Both the position numbers and the translations under genes were made by a program. A DNA stretch of 64,000 nucleotides. It comes from Bacteroides sp. GTDB lineage: Bacteria; Bacteroidota; Bacteroidia; Bacteroidales; Muribaculaceae. The notes below the pieces were generated by a model. It saw nothing but the letters and a program-made list of their open reading frames with translations. It was not told the DNA's origin and did not search any database. The stretch lies in the NCBI GenBank assembly GCA_014802445.1, contig JAAVCF010000010.1, positions 1 through 64,000 of the forward strand. The letters run 5' to 3'. This document shows positions 7,451-16,898 of the stretch, piece by piece (within the stretch, counting starts at the first letter, position 1; each line of letters begins with the position of its first letter).

Positions 7451-9250
7451 TTATTTACGGGATTTTCGCCCGGGCTTTTTGCCCTGAGAGCGTGATTTTT
7501 TCTTGAAAAAGTCGGCCACGGTTTCGTCAGAGTCAGTGACGGCCTCGTCGGCGCGCTTGCGTCCGCTCTTGCGGCGCGATGCCGAGGCATAATCCTTGTC
7601 AGTGTCAGCCACCTCGCAGAACACACGCTTGCCGAAGAATTCGGCACCTGTGAGCCCTTCCACCACACGCTTGGCATCGTCCTTGTTGACATCAAAGAGC
7701 GAATAGCCGGGCATGAGGTCAATGCGGCCCACATCAACACGCTTGCCGGGCACGGTGTGGTTAAGCATGTCAATGAGGTTGCCGGCAAAGAATCCGTCGG
7801 CCTTGCCCAGGTTGACATAGATGCGCGCCATGCCGGCCTCGGCGGTTCGGCGGTCCTTCTCGCGGTCAGTGCGCGGCTTGGAGTCGGCCTTGCGCTCGCG
7901 CTCCTTGCGGGGCTTCTCGTCGATGACGTCAATGGTGGGGGCATCCTTGTAATAGTCAAGGAGACGGTTAAACTCCAGCGACACCACACGCTTGAGCAGG
8001 TCCTCGCCGCAGAGCCATTCCAGCTTGCGCGACACTCCGGGGAGATACTTGGCAATCTCCTCCTCATCAACCTTCACACGCTCAATGCGGTCAGCCAGAT
8101 TATAGAGCTGCTTCTCGATGATATGCTCGGGGGTGGGCACCTCCTTGCGCTCAAACTTCTTGCCGATTATGCGCTCAATCTCGCGCAGGCGACCCTTCTC
8201 GCGTGAGTGGATGATGGCCACTGACACACCCGTCTTGCCGGCACGTCCGGTGCGCCCCGAGCGGTGGGTGTAGACAGCCGTGTCGTCAGGCAGGCCATAG
8301 TTAATCACGTGGGTGAGGTCGTTCACGTCAAGGCCGCGGGCAGCCACATCGGTGGCCACGAGCATGGTAATCACGCGGTCATGGAATTTCTTCATCACCA
8401 GGTCACGCTGCTGCTGCGACATGTCGCCGTGGAGAGCATCGGCATTATACCCGTCATGGATAAGCTTGTCGGCAATCTCCTGAGTGTCGCGGCGGGTGCG
8501 GCAGAAGATGATGGCATAGATATTGGGGGTGTCGTCGGCAATGCGCTTCAGTGCAAGGTACTTGTCGCGCGCATTGACCATGTAGTAGATATGGCGCACG
8601 TTGGCAGCTCCCTCATTGCGGTTGCCGATCACGAACTCGCGCGCATCGTGCATATACTTCTTGGCAATCTTTGCGATGTCAGGCGGCATCGTGGCCGAGA
8701 ACATCAGCGTCTTGCGGTTGTCAGGCACATGGCTGAGAATCTCCTCGATTGATTCGAGGAAGCCCATGTTGAGCATCTCGTCGGCTTCGTCAAGAATCAC
8801 AGTGTGGACATTCTCGAGGTTCACCACACCGCGCTTGATGAGGTCAATGAGACGGCCGGGAGTAGCCACAATCACCTCCACGCCTGCGCGCAGAGAGCGA
8901 ATCTGGCTCTCGATGCTTGACCCGCCATAAACGGGCAGCACTTTCACACCATCGATATATTTAGAGAAGTCGGCCAGGTCACTGCCTATCTGGAGGCAGA
9001 GTTCACGGGTGGGTGACAGGATAAGCGCCTGTGGCTTGTGGAGCAAAGGGTCCACACGCTGGAGCACAGGCAGCCCGAACGCCGCCGTTTTACCCGTGCC
9101 GGTCTGAGCAAGAGCCACCACATCACCCGATTCGGAATCCAGCAGGTGAGGAATCACTGCTTCCTGCACAGGCATGGGGGATTCGAACCCGAGTTCTTCT
9201 ACTGCTTTACGCAAGGGCTCGTTTATGCCCAGTTCTTCAAATGTTTTCAT
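7451..9250 (-). CDS. deaD: DEAD-box RNA helicase with DbpA-type RNA-binding domain
   Basis: This is a 599-aa ATP-dependent RNA helicase for ribosome assembly or mRNA decay. The Q-motif region is near residues 8-30. Motif I is AQTGTGKT (48-55), motif II is DEAD (154-157), motif III is SAT (185-187) and motif VI is HRSGRTGRAG. A basic linker (about 435-465) leads to a domain resembling the DbpA RNA-binding fold (ARIYVNLGKADGFF onward). The last 30 residues are Lys/Arg-rich and end KKPGRKSRK. It is the first gene of an operon with the DUF3256 gene, xseA and xseB. DeaD, CshA and RhlE-type names are hard to tell apart by eye. Confidence 0.93.
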   Translation of the reverse strand: MKTFEELGINEPLRKAVEELGFESPMPVQEAVIPHLLDSESGDVVALAQTGTGKTAAFGLPVLQRVDPLLHKPQALILSPTRELCLQIGSDLADFSKYIDGVKVLPVYGGSSIESQIRSLRAGVEVIVATPGRLIDLIKRGVVNLENVHTVILDEADEMLNMGFLESIEEILSHVPDNRKTLMFSATMPPDIAKIAKKYMHDAREFVIGNRNEGAANVRHIYYMVNARDKYLALKRIADDTPNIYAIIFCRTRRDTQEIADKLIHDGYNADALHGDMSQQQRDLVMKKFHDRVITMLVATDVAARGLDVNDLTHVINYGLPDDTAVYTHRSGRTGRAGKTGVSVAIIHSREKGRLREIERIIGKKFERKEVPTPEHIIEKQLYNLADRIERVKVDEEEIAKYLPGVSRKLEWLCGEDLLKRVVSLEFNRLLDYYKDAPTIDVIDEKPRKERERKADSKPRTDREKDRRTAEAGMARIYVNLGKADGFFAGNLIDMLNHTVPGKRVDVGRIDLMPGYSLFDVNKDDAKRVVEGLTGAEFFGKRVFCEVADTDKDYASASRRKSGRKRADEAVTDSDETVADFFKKKSRSQGKKPGRKSRK

Positions 9251-9271
9251 ACGGTTGTATTCAATAGGTTA

Positions 9272-9279
9272 CAAAGATA
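9272..9279 (-). promoter_or_regulatory. Promoter core TATCTTTG for the DEAD-box operon
   Basis: The TAnnTTTG core is on the minus strand, 22 bases from the start codon. A CAAA (minus TTTG) lies 14 bases further upstream, closer than the usual 19-20. Confidence 0.6.
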
Positions 9280-9302
9280 CAACAACCGAGGGACAAATTT
9301 GC

Positions 9303-10892
9303 TCATTGCGGGCGAAAAAGCTTCACTCCCAGCAGAAAACCAACAGTGTGGATAAATTGCGATGTGGAATAGGGCGCAGCGGCGCTGTCAGTCAGCGCAG
9401 CCTCGGCAGCGGGATGGAGGCGGCGGAAGGCAGGGGTGAGATGGACCATCATCGGAATCCTGAGGCCAAACTCCTCGCTGGCCGCATCGCCGGGCTTGCT
9501 GTGGCCGAAGTGGGAGGGGGATGACTGATAGAGGTCCTGTGCATGGTCAGGGAAATAGAACAGTGCGGCATCGGTGGCGTCATAGAGCCGCATCAGCGCG
9601 GCCACGATAGAGTCATTGTAGGCCACCGAGTTGTCATACTCGGCCACCGTTGTCCGCTGCTTCTCGGGGAGGTCAGGATAATCAGCCGCGCTGAAGCGCT
9701 TGAACGCTGCCGGATAGCGGCGGGAGTATGACACATGGTTGCCCATGAGGTGGATGACGGTAAGCTCCCTTGTTGCCGAGTCAAGCCATTCGCTCACAAG
9801 GGGAATCACGGCCTCGTCGAGTCGCGCCGAGGCAATGCCGCGCATGCCGTCGTTGGTGAAGCGGGAACGGTCACAGAACCGCGCTATCTTCACCACAGGG
9901 TTGTCATACACTCCCTTGCCGGCCTGATTGGAGATCCATGACGTGTGATACCCCGCCGAGCGCGCCAGCTCAATCCATGTGGGCTGCTCAAACCAGGCTG
10001 TGGAGGGAGAGCCGTCCCATGTGCCGATAAAGTGCTGAAAAGCGGCCATGGTGTGGCATGCCGGCGCCGAGGGGTTGGCATAGACAATCAGTTCGCCGCC
10101 GGCGCGCATGGCTTCCAGATGCGGCTGAGTGGAGAGGGGGTAACCGTAGAGCGAACAGTGGTCACGGGTGAGCGATTCGCCGATTATCACCACTATTTTC
10201 CGGGGCGCGTCAGGGCCGGGCTGCTGCGCGGGGAGGCCACACGCCACAATGTCGGCGCCAAGATTGATTCGGGAGCAGGTCAGCAGCTTGCCGCGCAGAT
10301 TGGTGCGGAGGGTGATGGAATCACGTGCCGTGACGCGACACCCTATAGCTCCGGCAAGAACCGCCACGGCTGCAATGCGCAGCACGGTGGCCGTGCGCGG
10401 GCTCACTCGGATCCGCTTCCTGAGTGCCGCCAAGGCCGCGCCCACGCCTGCAATCAAGGCCAGCGAGCCGGCCGCCCATGCCAGGAAGGGGCCGTTGACG
10501 TAAGCGGCGATGAAATTGGCTCCCTCCGAGAGGTTGGTGGCGGCAATCACTCCTGCAATGTCCTCAGTGAACGAGCAGCGGTAAATGAGCATCAAAGCAA
10601 GGTCAACCAGCCAGTTGGCGCCGAGCACGACGAACACTGCCACGGTCCACACCGTGGCGGCAATCCGGCTGAGGCGGCGAAGCAACAGACTGATGCCCGT
10701 CAGCAGCCACGCCACTATAACGGCCTCGCTCAGCATGGCCGCCGCAGCCTCGACGATATGCGGACCCACCACCTGCGGCTTGAGCAGCAGATAGTAATAG
10801 CCCGGCACCACGGTGAGCATCATCACCATGGCTGCTAACAGTCCCGGGGCGCATGCCGCCGGGGCCGAGATTACTCGCAGAAGCTTTTGCAT
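9303..10892 (-). CDS. Phosphoethanolamine transferase, sulfatase superfamily (EptA-like)
   Basis: The N-terminal 180 residues hold about five membrane segments. The periplasmic part is an alkaline-phosphatase/sulfatase fold with the nucleophile motif GESLTRDHCSLYGY and the later metal motif FPDHAQD. Enzymes of this family transfer phosphoethanolamine to lipid A or glycans and can lower polymyxin binding. Two ATG codons are adjacent. I chose the second (10892, 529 aa) because a TACTTTTG promoter core ends only eight bases before it. No two-component regulator is adjacent. The exact acceptor cannot be told from sequence. Confidence 0.88.
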   Translation of the reverse strand: MQKLLRVISAPAACAPGLLAAMVMMLTVVPGYYYLLLKPQVVGPHIVEAAAAMLSEAVIVAWLLTGISLLLRRLSRIAATVWTVAVFVVLGANWLVDLALMLIYRCSFTEDIAGVIAATNLSEGANFIAAYVNGPFLAWAAGSLALIAGVGAALAALRKRIRVSPRTATVLRIAAVAVLAGAIGCRVTARDSITLRTNLRGKLLTCSRINLGADIVACGLPAQQPGPDAPRKIVVIIGESLTRDHCSLYGYPLSTQPHLEAMRAGGELIVYANPSAPACHTMAAFQHFIGTWDGSPSTAWFEQPTWIELARSAGYHTSWISNQAGKGVYDNPVVKIARFCDRSRFTNDGMRGIASARLDEAVIPLVSEWLDSATRELTVIHLMGNHVSYSRRYPAAFKRFSAADYPDLPEKQRTTVAEYDNSVAYNDSIVAALMRLYDATDAALFYFPDHAQDLYQSSPSHFGHSKPGDAASEEFGLRIPMMVHLTPAFRRLHPAAEAALTDSAAAPYSTSQFIHTVGFLLGVKLFRPQ

Positions 10893-10899
10893 CATGGTG

Positions 10900-10932
10900 C
10901 AAAAGTAATAAAAATGACGGCCCTGACGCAAA
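10900..10932 (-). promoter_or_regulatory. Promoter of the phosphoethanolamine transferase gene
   Basis: The minus strand has TACTTTTG (10900-10907) and a TTTG at 10929-10932, spaced by 21 bases. The predicted start of transcription falls on the ATG ATG pair. The -33 part overlaps the terminator of the gene behind it. Confidence 0.65.
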
Positions 10933-10962
10933 AAATCCCGCTCGGCGATGCCGGCGGGATTT
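10929..10962 (-). terminator. Terminator of the M13 peptidase gene
   Basis: On the minus strand a 9-bp stem AAATCCCGC with GCGGGATTT is followed directly by a run of six T, 24 bases after the stop. Confidence 0.85.
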
Positions 10963-10985
10963 CTTATGACTGGAAATGTGGTGGA

Positions 10986-13037
10986 TTACCAGATGATTAC
11001 GCGTTCAGCGGCGGGGCGGAACATGGGCTGGCCTTCGGTGATTGAGAAAGCCTTGAAGAAGGGCTCGATGTTACGCAGGGTCACGTTTACGCGGTTGCGG
11101 CCCAGTGAGTGAACGTCGCCGGTGGTGAGGGTGCGGATTTCATCCTCACGGGTGTTGTTGGCCCAGAGGTTGGCATAGTTGAGATAGAACACCTGGATGG
11201 GGTCCAGACCGTCAATCTTGGCAGCCTCAGAGGTCACGTCGACACCCTTCTTGGCCTGAGCGTCAAGGAAGGCGGTCATGGCCACACCGAGGCCACCCTG
11301 GTCAGCGATGTTCTCGCCGAGGGTGTACTGACCGTTGGCGTGGAGGCCGGGAAGCACTTCCACTTCGTCAAACTGGCTGATGAGCTTCGAGGTCTTCTCG
11401 GCAAACTTAGCGGCATCCTCGGGAGTCCACCAGTCAACCATGTTGCCATCAGCATCGAAGTTGCGACCCTGGTCGTCAAAGCCGTGGGTCATCTCGTGGC
11501 CGATAACCACACCGATGCCGCCGTAGTTCTCGGCGTCGCTGGCTTCGGGATCAAAGAAGGGAGCCTGAAGGATGGCGGCGGGGAACACGATTTCGTTGGC
11601 CATAGGGTTGTAGTAAGCGTTGACGGTTTGAGGAGTCATGCCCCATTCAGTCTTGTCAACGGGCTTGCCCCACTTGGAGAGCATCTCCTTCTGATGCCAC
11701 ATGCCAACGTTGTGCATGTTCTCATAATAAGAGAGGGCAGGGTCGATTTCCATAGTGGTGTAGTCCTTCCACTTGTCGGGATAGCCGATTTTAACGGTGA
11801 AGGCATTGAGCTTCTTGATGGCGTTGAGCTTGGTTTCGTCGCTCATCCAGTCAAGGTTGATGATGTGCTTGCCGAGTGAGGTGCGGAGGTTTTCAACCAG
11901 TCCCACCATATATTCCTTTGACGACTGGGGGAAGTACTTCTCCACATAGAGCTCGCCGATGGCTTCGCCCATAGCGCTCTCGGTGGCGCGGAGGGCGCGC
12001 TTCCAACGGGGGCGCTGTTCCTTGACGCCGCTGAGCACCTTTGAGAATTCAAAGGCGGTGTCGGAGAACTTGTCGCTGAGCTGACCCTGAGCTCCGCTCA
12101 CGATTTCCCACAGATAGAGGTCCTTCTTCTCGCGGTCAGTGAGCTGAGCGTAGAGATTGTTGCCCTGAGCTACGGTGTTGAGCTCGGTGACAATCACCTC
12201 CTCGGGGCTTTCGATGCCCATGGTTTCGATGAAGAAACGGTCCCAGGGAAGGTTGGAATAGTTCTCCTTGAGCCACTGGAACGAGCGGGGGTTGTACATT
12301 GCGGGGATGTTGCGGCTCTCCTCGCGTGTCCAGGTGGAGTCAGCGATGAGGGTTTCGATTTTCATCACGTTCTTCATGATGCGGTTGGCGTCCTTCTTTG
12401 AGTAGCCGGCGTTCTGCATCTGAGCCACGATGAGCTTCTTGTAGGCCTCGCGCACCTCTTTGTTGTGCTTGTCGTTGGCCAGATAGTAGTCACGGTCACC
12501 CAGGAAGGTGCCGGGAGCTGACACATACATGGCATACTCATTTGAGTTGGCCAGGTTCTCCATGGGGCCTGCTCCGAGGAAGGGGCTGCTGTAGTTGGCG
12601 TGCATCCACAGGAAGATGTCCTCCATCTGGTCAGGTGTGGCGCTCTCAATTTTCTTGAGCAGGGGCAGGATGGGCTTGGCTCCTTCGGCGTTGCGGCGGG
12701 TGGAGTCCATGGCCTGCTGATAAACGGTGGCCACCTTGAAGGCTACGGTGCCGGGAGCGGGGTTTGATGCACCGAGGTTAAGGACGATGTCGCGGATGCG
12801 CACTTCGTTGGTGTCTGACAGCACGTCGAAGCGTGTGAAGCGCGAGCGCTCGGGGGTGAGGGGATTGGCTTCCATCCAGCCGCCGTTGACGTGCTGATAG
12901 AAGTCATTGCCGGGAGCCACACTGTTGTCGAAATACTTTGTTTCGAGGCTCTTGAGGTGTTCCTGAGCAACAAGGCCGCCCGTCGCCGAGAGGGCGAGGG
13001 CGGCTAAGGTTGCCAGAGTTGCTTTGATTGCTTTCAT
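10986..13037 (-). CDS. pepO: M13 family zinc metallopeptidase (neprilysin-like, PepO)
   Basis: This exported endopeptidase of 683 aa has the typical two-domain length of M13 enzymes. A signal peptide is present (first 25 residues, ending LVAQ). The zinc motif is HEMTH in VVIGHEMTHGFDDQGRNFD. The third ligand is the Glu of GENIADQGGLGVA. The C-terminus reads RPAAERVIIW, with the final Trp of the family but Ile-Ile in place of the usual Cys-x-x region. It lies behind the M16 peptidase gene, 38 bases apart on the same strand. Both probably take part in peptide degradation in the periplasm. Confidence 0.95.
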   Translation of the reverse strand: MKAIKATLATLAALALSATGGLVAQEHLKSLETKYFDNSVAPGNDFYQHVNGGWMEANPLTPERSRFTRFDVLSDTNEVRIRDIVLNLGASNPAPGTVAFKVATVYQQAMDSTRRNAEGAKPILPLLKKIESATPDQMEDIFLWMHANYSSPFLGAGPMENLANSNEYAMYVSAPGTFLGDRDYYLANDKHNKEVREAYKKLIVAQMQNAGYSKKDANRIMKNVMKIETLIADSTWTREESRNIPAMYNPRSFQWLKENYSNLPWDRFFIETMGIESPEEVIVTELNTVAQGNNLYAQLTDREKKDLYLWEIVSGAQGQLSDKFSDTAFEFSKVLSGVKEQRPRWKRALRATESAMGEAIGELYVEKYFPQSSKEYMVGLVENLRTSLGKHIINLDWMSDETKLNAIKKLNAFTVKIGYPDKWKDYTTMEIDPALSYYENMHNVGMWHQKEMLSKWGKPVDKTEWGMTPQTVNAYYNPMANEIVFPAAILQAPFFDPEASDAENYGGIGVVIGHEMTHGFDDQGRNFDADGNMVDWWTPEDAAKFAEKTSKLISQFDEVEVLPGLHANGQYTLGENIADQGGLGVAMTAFLDAQAKKGVDVTSEAAKIDGLDPIQVFYLNYANLWANNTREDEIRTLTTGDVHSLGRNRVNVTLRNIEPFFKAFSITEGQPMFRPAAERVIIW

Positions 13038-13075
13038 TGCAAAAATCTCTGAGATATGGGGTTTGTTCGGGAATA

Positions 13076-15901
13076 TTATTCAGCTTCGAGAATCACCACA
13101 CGGTAATTTTTCTGAGCGTTGAGCTTCTTCATGAAGTCCATCACGTCGGCCACGGTGATTGACGAGATGTTGTCAATAGCGGGGTTGAATGAGTCAACGC
13201 CGTTGTTGAGCCAACCGCTGATGGCGCCCATCCAGCCTTCGTTCTTGTCCTTGGCTTCGGTGTAGTCCTTGATGAGGTATTCCTTGACGGGGTCAAGCTC
13301 GTCGGCGGTGACGTTCTTCTCCATGTTCTTGATTTCGCCTGAGATGAAGTCAAGCACCTGGTCGCGGAGTTCGGGCTTCATGGGGAAGGCGGTCTGAATC
13401 ATGGCGTTGGCGGGGCCGAGGCGACGTTCTGAACCGGCTGCGCTGATTGAGTAAACGGCGTTCATGTCCTCACGCACGGTTTTGAGCAGACGCTTTGAGA
13501 GAATCTGGCCGGCGATAGATGCCACCATGGCTTCGCGGGCGTCGTAGGGGAGGTCGGCAGTTTCAACGATGGCCACGTAGGTGGTGGGAGTTTCCATCTT
13601 GGTGGTGTAGCGGTCAGTGCCTGAACCGGCCTTCACGTAGCTGCCGCGGTCATATTCGCGGATGTTGCGCACTGCCATGCCGGGCATGCCGGGGATAGAG
13701 GCAATGTACTGCTCAACGAGGGGACGGAGGGCTTCGGGGTCAACGTTGCCCACGAAGGTGAAGGTGAAGTCGGCGGGGTTGGCGAGCATGCCGCGAACGA
13801 GTTCCTGAGTCTTCTGAGCGGTGGCCTGAGATGCGATTTCAGGGGTGATCATGCGCTGACGGGGTGAATCGTAGAGTGATTCGAGCATGCGCTGGTTGAA
13901 CACAAACTGAGGCTGAGTGGCCTGGTGCTGCAGGAGGCTGTTGATCTGGCTCTGGAGGGCTGCGAATTCCTCTGCGTCATAGGTGGCGTTGGTGTAGAGC
14001 ATATAGATGAGCTCCATGAGGGTCTGCAGGTCCTTGGGAGTTGACGAACCAACCACGGTGCGGGTTGAGCTGTCAAAGTCAGGGGTGAGGCTCACAACCT
14101 TGCCTGAGAGATATTTGCGCAGGTCATTGTTGTTGTAAGCGCCGAGGCCGAAGCTGTCGAATGAGTACTGGCCGAGGATGATGTCAGGGTCATAGCGGTG
14201 GTTCATGCCGGCATAGCCGTCAAGAGCCTGGGCCTTGAAGATAATCTGGTCCTCCTTGAACTTGGTGGGCTTCACGATGACGGTGGCACCGTTGCTGAGC
14301 TGCCACTTCTGAGCGCCGAACTGGTCAAGGGTCTCTTCGCCTACGATACGGCCTGCGGCGGGCATGGCGGGGATGAGGGGATCGGTGCGAACCTCTTCCT
14401 TATAGGCTTCGATGTTTTCGCCATCAACGGCTGCGAGGGCATCCTTAAGCTGGGCTTCGGTGGGAATCTTGGTGGAGGCGTTGTCCACACACATCACCAG
14501 AACCACGCGATTGTCAGGAGTGATCATCTGCTTGAAGCTTTCGTTGATCATCTCCAGGGGCACTGCGGCAGCAAGCTGCTGGGCAATCATGTATTCAATG
14601 TCAATGCCGGGGATGGGGTTGCCGTCGAGGAAGTTGCGCACATAAGCGTTAACAAAGGTCTCGTTTTCGCGGGTCTCGCGGTTGTTGAAGCGGCTTTCCC
14701 AGCGGCTGAGCAGGTCGGTTTTCACACGGTCATATTCTGACTGGGTGAAGCCGCCGCGGGCAGCGCGGAGCACCTCACGGTAAGCAGCGGCCAGGGCAGT
14801 GGTGATGTCGCCGTCGTTGCCGGCCAGAGCGCCCACTGAGAAGGCGTCCTTGGTGCGGCGTGAAAGCAGGTAACCGCCGAAGTTGGCAAACGCCGTGCCG
14901 AAGGGTGCGTCGGGCTTGGAGAGGATGTCGTTGAAGCGATTGGAGAGCATGGCGTCAATCATGTCCTGGATGAAGTTGACCTGATAGAACGCGGCGGTGT
15001 TGCGGTATTCATTGGGCAGAGGATCGCTGAGCCACATAATCTGGCCGATGTTATACTGCTGTTCCTTGTCAGCGCCGATGGCGTAGATGGTGCCTTCATG
15101 GTCAGGCACGGGATAGTATTCGCGGGTGGCGCCGTTTTTGGTGGCGGGGATGTCGGCAAACATCTCTTTGATTTTGCCTTCCACGCGGTCAACGTCGATG
15201 TCGCCCACCACGATGATGCCCTGAAGCTCGGGACGATACCACTTCTCATAGTAGTCACGCAGAGCCTTGTGGGGGAAGTTGTCCACAATCTCCATGGTGC
15301 CGATGGGCATGCGGTAGGCATACTTTGAGGTGGGATAGAGCGTGGGCAGGAGCTGCTCGAGGATGCGCTGCTGGCCTACGTTGCGTGAGCGCCATTCTTC
15401 GTGAATCACACCGCGCTCCTTGTCAATCTCTTCGCCGTCAAGGAGAAGGTCGTTGGCCCAGTCATGGAGAATGAGCAGGCAGGAGTCCTGAACGGCCACG
15501 TTGGTCACGGGCACGTTTGAAATGTTGTAGACGGTTTCGTCAATGTCAGTGTAGGCGTTGAGGTTCACGCCGAATTTCACACCCTTGGTGTTGAGCCAGT
15601 CAATCATCGAGCTGCCGGGGAAGTGGGTGGTGCCGTTGAAACACATGTGCTCAAGGAAGTGGGCCAGACCGCGCTGGTTGTCATCTTCCTGAATCGAGCC
15701 CACCTTCTGGGCGATGTAGAAATCAGCCTGGCCTTTGGGATACTCATTGTGGCGGAGATAATAGGTCAGACCATTGGGGAGGGTGCCGATTCTCACACCC
15801 GGGTCAGCGGGCAGCGCGGGGATTTCCTGGGCGCGGAGAGCGCCGGGAAGCATCATCACTGCCATGATGACGAGGGTCAGCAGATTGAACGTTTTTTTCA
15901 T
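13076..15901 (-). CDS. M16 (insulinase/pitrilysin) family zinc peptidase
   Basis: This 941-aa exported protein has a signal peptide (cleavage near residue 24). The inverted zinc motif HFLEH is at residues 81-85, followed by the distal Glu in the VIHEEWRSR region. Two M16 halves follow one another: the N-terminal half is catalytic and the C-terminal half lacks HxxEH, as expected of a single-chain clamp-shaped enzyme. It precedes the M13 gene with a short gap, suggesting a two-peptidase unit. Substrates are likely small peptides; the specific one is unknown. Confidence 0.94.
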   Translation of the reverse strand: MKKTFNLLTLVIMAVMMLPGALRAQEIPALPADPGVRIGTLPNGLTYYLRHNEYPKGQADFYIAQKVGSIQEDDNQRGLAHFLEHMCFNGTTHFPGSSMIDWLNTKGVKFGVNLNAYTDIDETVYNISNVPVTNVAVQDSCLLILHDWANDLLLDGEEIDKERGVIHEEWRSRNVGQQRILEQLLPTLYPTSKYAYRMPIGTMEIVDNFPHKALRDYYEKWYRPELQGIIVVGDIDVDRVEGKIKEMFADIPATKNGATREYYPVPDHEGTIYAIGADKEQQYNIGQIMWLSDPLPNEYRNTAAFYQVNFIQDMIDAMLSNRFNDILSKPDAPFGTAFANFGGYLLSRRTKDAFSVGALAGNDGDITTALAAAYREVLRAARGGFTQSEYDRVKTDLLSRWESRFNNRETRENETFVNAYVRNFLDGNPIPGIDIEYMIAQQLAAAVPLEMINESFKQMITPDNRVVLVMCVDNASTKIPTEAQLKDALAAVDGENIEAYKEEVRTDPLIPAMPAAGRIVGEETLDQFGAQKWQLSNGATVIVKPTKFKEDQIIFKAQALDGYAGMNHRYDPDIILGQYSFDSFGLGAYNNNDLRKYLSGKVVSLTPDFDSSTRTVVGSSTPKDLQTLMELIYMLYTNATYDAEEFAALQSQINSLLQHQATQPQFVFNQRMLESLYDSPRQRMITPEIASQATAQKTQELVRGMLANPADFTFTFVGNVDPEALRPLVEQYIASIPGMPGMAVRNIREYDRGSYVKAGSGTDRYTTKMETPTTYVAIVETADLPYDAREAMVASIAGQILSKRLLKTVREDMNAVYSISAAGSERRLGPANAMIQTAFPMKPELRDQVLDFISGEIKNMEKNVTADELDPVKEYLIKDYTEAKDKNEGWMGAISGWLNNGVDSFNPAIDNISSITVADVMDFMKKLNAQKNYRVVILEAE

Positions 15902-15996
15902 CTTGGGTTAAAGAATGAGTTGTGTTAGTTTGAGTGGATTCTATATGTTTGACGCGGCCGGTGGCTGAAAGTTGCATCGGCCTGTAAATTTTTTTT

Positions 15997-16785
15997 TCAG
16001 TGACGCTTGATTTCGTCGGCCGAGAAGGCAATTGACACGGTGTCGCCCGTAGTGTCACCTCTATATAAATAGCGGATGCCCCTGCCGGCGGACCCGGTGA
16101 TTTCCACCAGCCGCTCCACGTCAGGCTCTCCTGCGGCATGGAGGGCGGCAAGCATCTCTCGGCGAATCTCGGGGGCGGCGCTGCGGATGTTGGCAATGGC
16201 GTCGGTGTCGGCCACGGTCTCGTCCACCTCGCAAACGTAGGTTATTATCTTTCCGTCGTCGGTCATCGAGGTCATCATGATGGCGGGTGCCATCGGCGCT
16301 GGGAGCGAGGCGTTGGCCAGCTTGATTTCATCGGCCAGGCGCTGTTCGGGGTCAGTCACGGCGGCTGCCGAGCCGTCAATGGCGGCGCTCACTTCGGCGG
16401 CGGGAAAGTCAAGGTCAAGGCGATGTCCGGCCTTATCGGTGTATCTCACGGACACCACCCATCCCTTTTGGCTCACCCTGTCCATCAGGGCGGCATTGTC
16501 AGCAAAAAGGCTGCGCATGGAGGGGAGCATGGTGCGCTTCATGGCCTCACGCGCCTCTCCCAGATTGGGCAGGTCAACTCCGGCAGAGGTCACCGAGCAG
16601 AGATAGACCAGCGTGTCGGCATGCAGCTCGATTCCGCTGATGAATCCCACATTCTCAATCGGGATGGGGCACGAAGCGGCTGCGGCGTCAACAAGATCGT
16701 CGCTTCCGGTGCGGTTGCCACACCCTGCCGTAATGATGCTCAAAGCCGCTGCTGCGGCCCCGCTGATAAGGTTGAAACGATTCAT
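15997..16785 (-). CDS. Lipoprotein of unknown function with an internal duplication
   Basis: The 262-aa protein has a lipoprotein signal peptide with Cys22 in ITAGC. I do not recognise a family. Two halves look alike. Residues about 30-135 and about 145-262 each begin with an Ala-rich helix and a PI/PA turn. Each then has a strand ending Y-[LV]-C-x-V, a helix with paired Arg/Met residues (EAREAMKRTMLPS and APEIRREMLAALH), a Y[RT]-type strand and a final strand LDFPAAEVSAA or IAFSADEIKR. This suggests a tandem two-domain fold. It is transcribed before the M16 gene with a 95-base gap, and divergently from the DUF177 gene. Confidence 0.75.
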   Translation of the reverse strand: MNRFNLISGAAAAALSIITAGCGNRTGSDDLVDAAAASCPIPIENVGFISGIELHADTLVYLCSVTSAGVDLPNLGEAREAMKRTMLPSMRSLFADNAALMDRVSQKGWVVSVRYTDKAGHRLDLDFPAAEVSAAIDGSAAAVTDPEQRLADEIKLANASLPAPMAPAIMMTSMTDDGKIITYVCEVDETVADTDAIANIRSAAPEIRREMLAALHAAGEPDVERLVEITGSAGRGIRYLYRGDTTGDTVSIAFSADEIKRH

Positions 16786-16793
16786 ATACTGCG

Positions 16794-16801
16794 CAAATAT
16801 A
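16794..16801 (-). promoter_or_regulatory. Promoter core TATATTTG for the duplicated lipoprotein
   Basis: A TAnnTTTG core lies on the minus strand with its last G nine bases from the start codon, implying almost no 5' leader. Candidate -33 TTTG elements lie at spacings of 15 and 22 bases. Confidence 0.55.
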
Positions 16802-16841
16802 GATAAAAAACCCTTTCAAAGAACAAAAAAAGTCCGAAAAC

Positions 16842-16872
16842 TTGGCGATTATGAAGATTATCCCTAATTTTG
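16842..16872 (+). promoter_or_regulatory. Promoter of the DUF177-rpmF pair
   Basis: TTG at 16842-16844 and TAATTTTG at 16865-16872 are separated by 20 bases, matching the Bacteroidetes -33/-7 layout. It lies inside the 5' end of the ORF-track entry and so shows that the real start is downstream. Confidence 0.75.
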
Positions 16873-16898
16873 CGCAGTTTTTTCAATCATCTCTTGCC

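Noticed and set aside
7432-8070. N-terminal extension of the DUF3256 ORF
   Set aside because: The extension is an out-of-frame shadow of the helicase gene; a clean signal peptide starts at 7431.
9945-10838. 297-aa plus-strand ORF opposite the phosphoethanolamine transferase
   Set aside because: Antisense shadow caused by high GC; composition is Arg/Gly/His-rich and no domain is recognisable.
16842-16898. TTG start for the DUF177 protein
   Set aside because: The TTG is itself the -33 element and the -7 core lies within the extension; GTG 16899 gives the family N-terminus.
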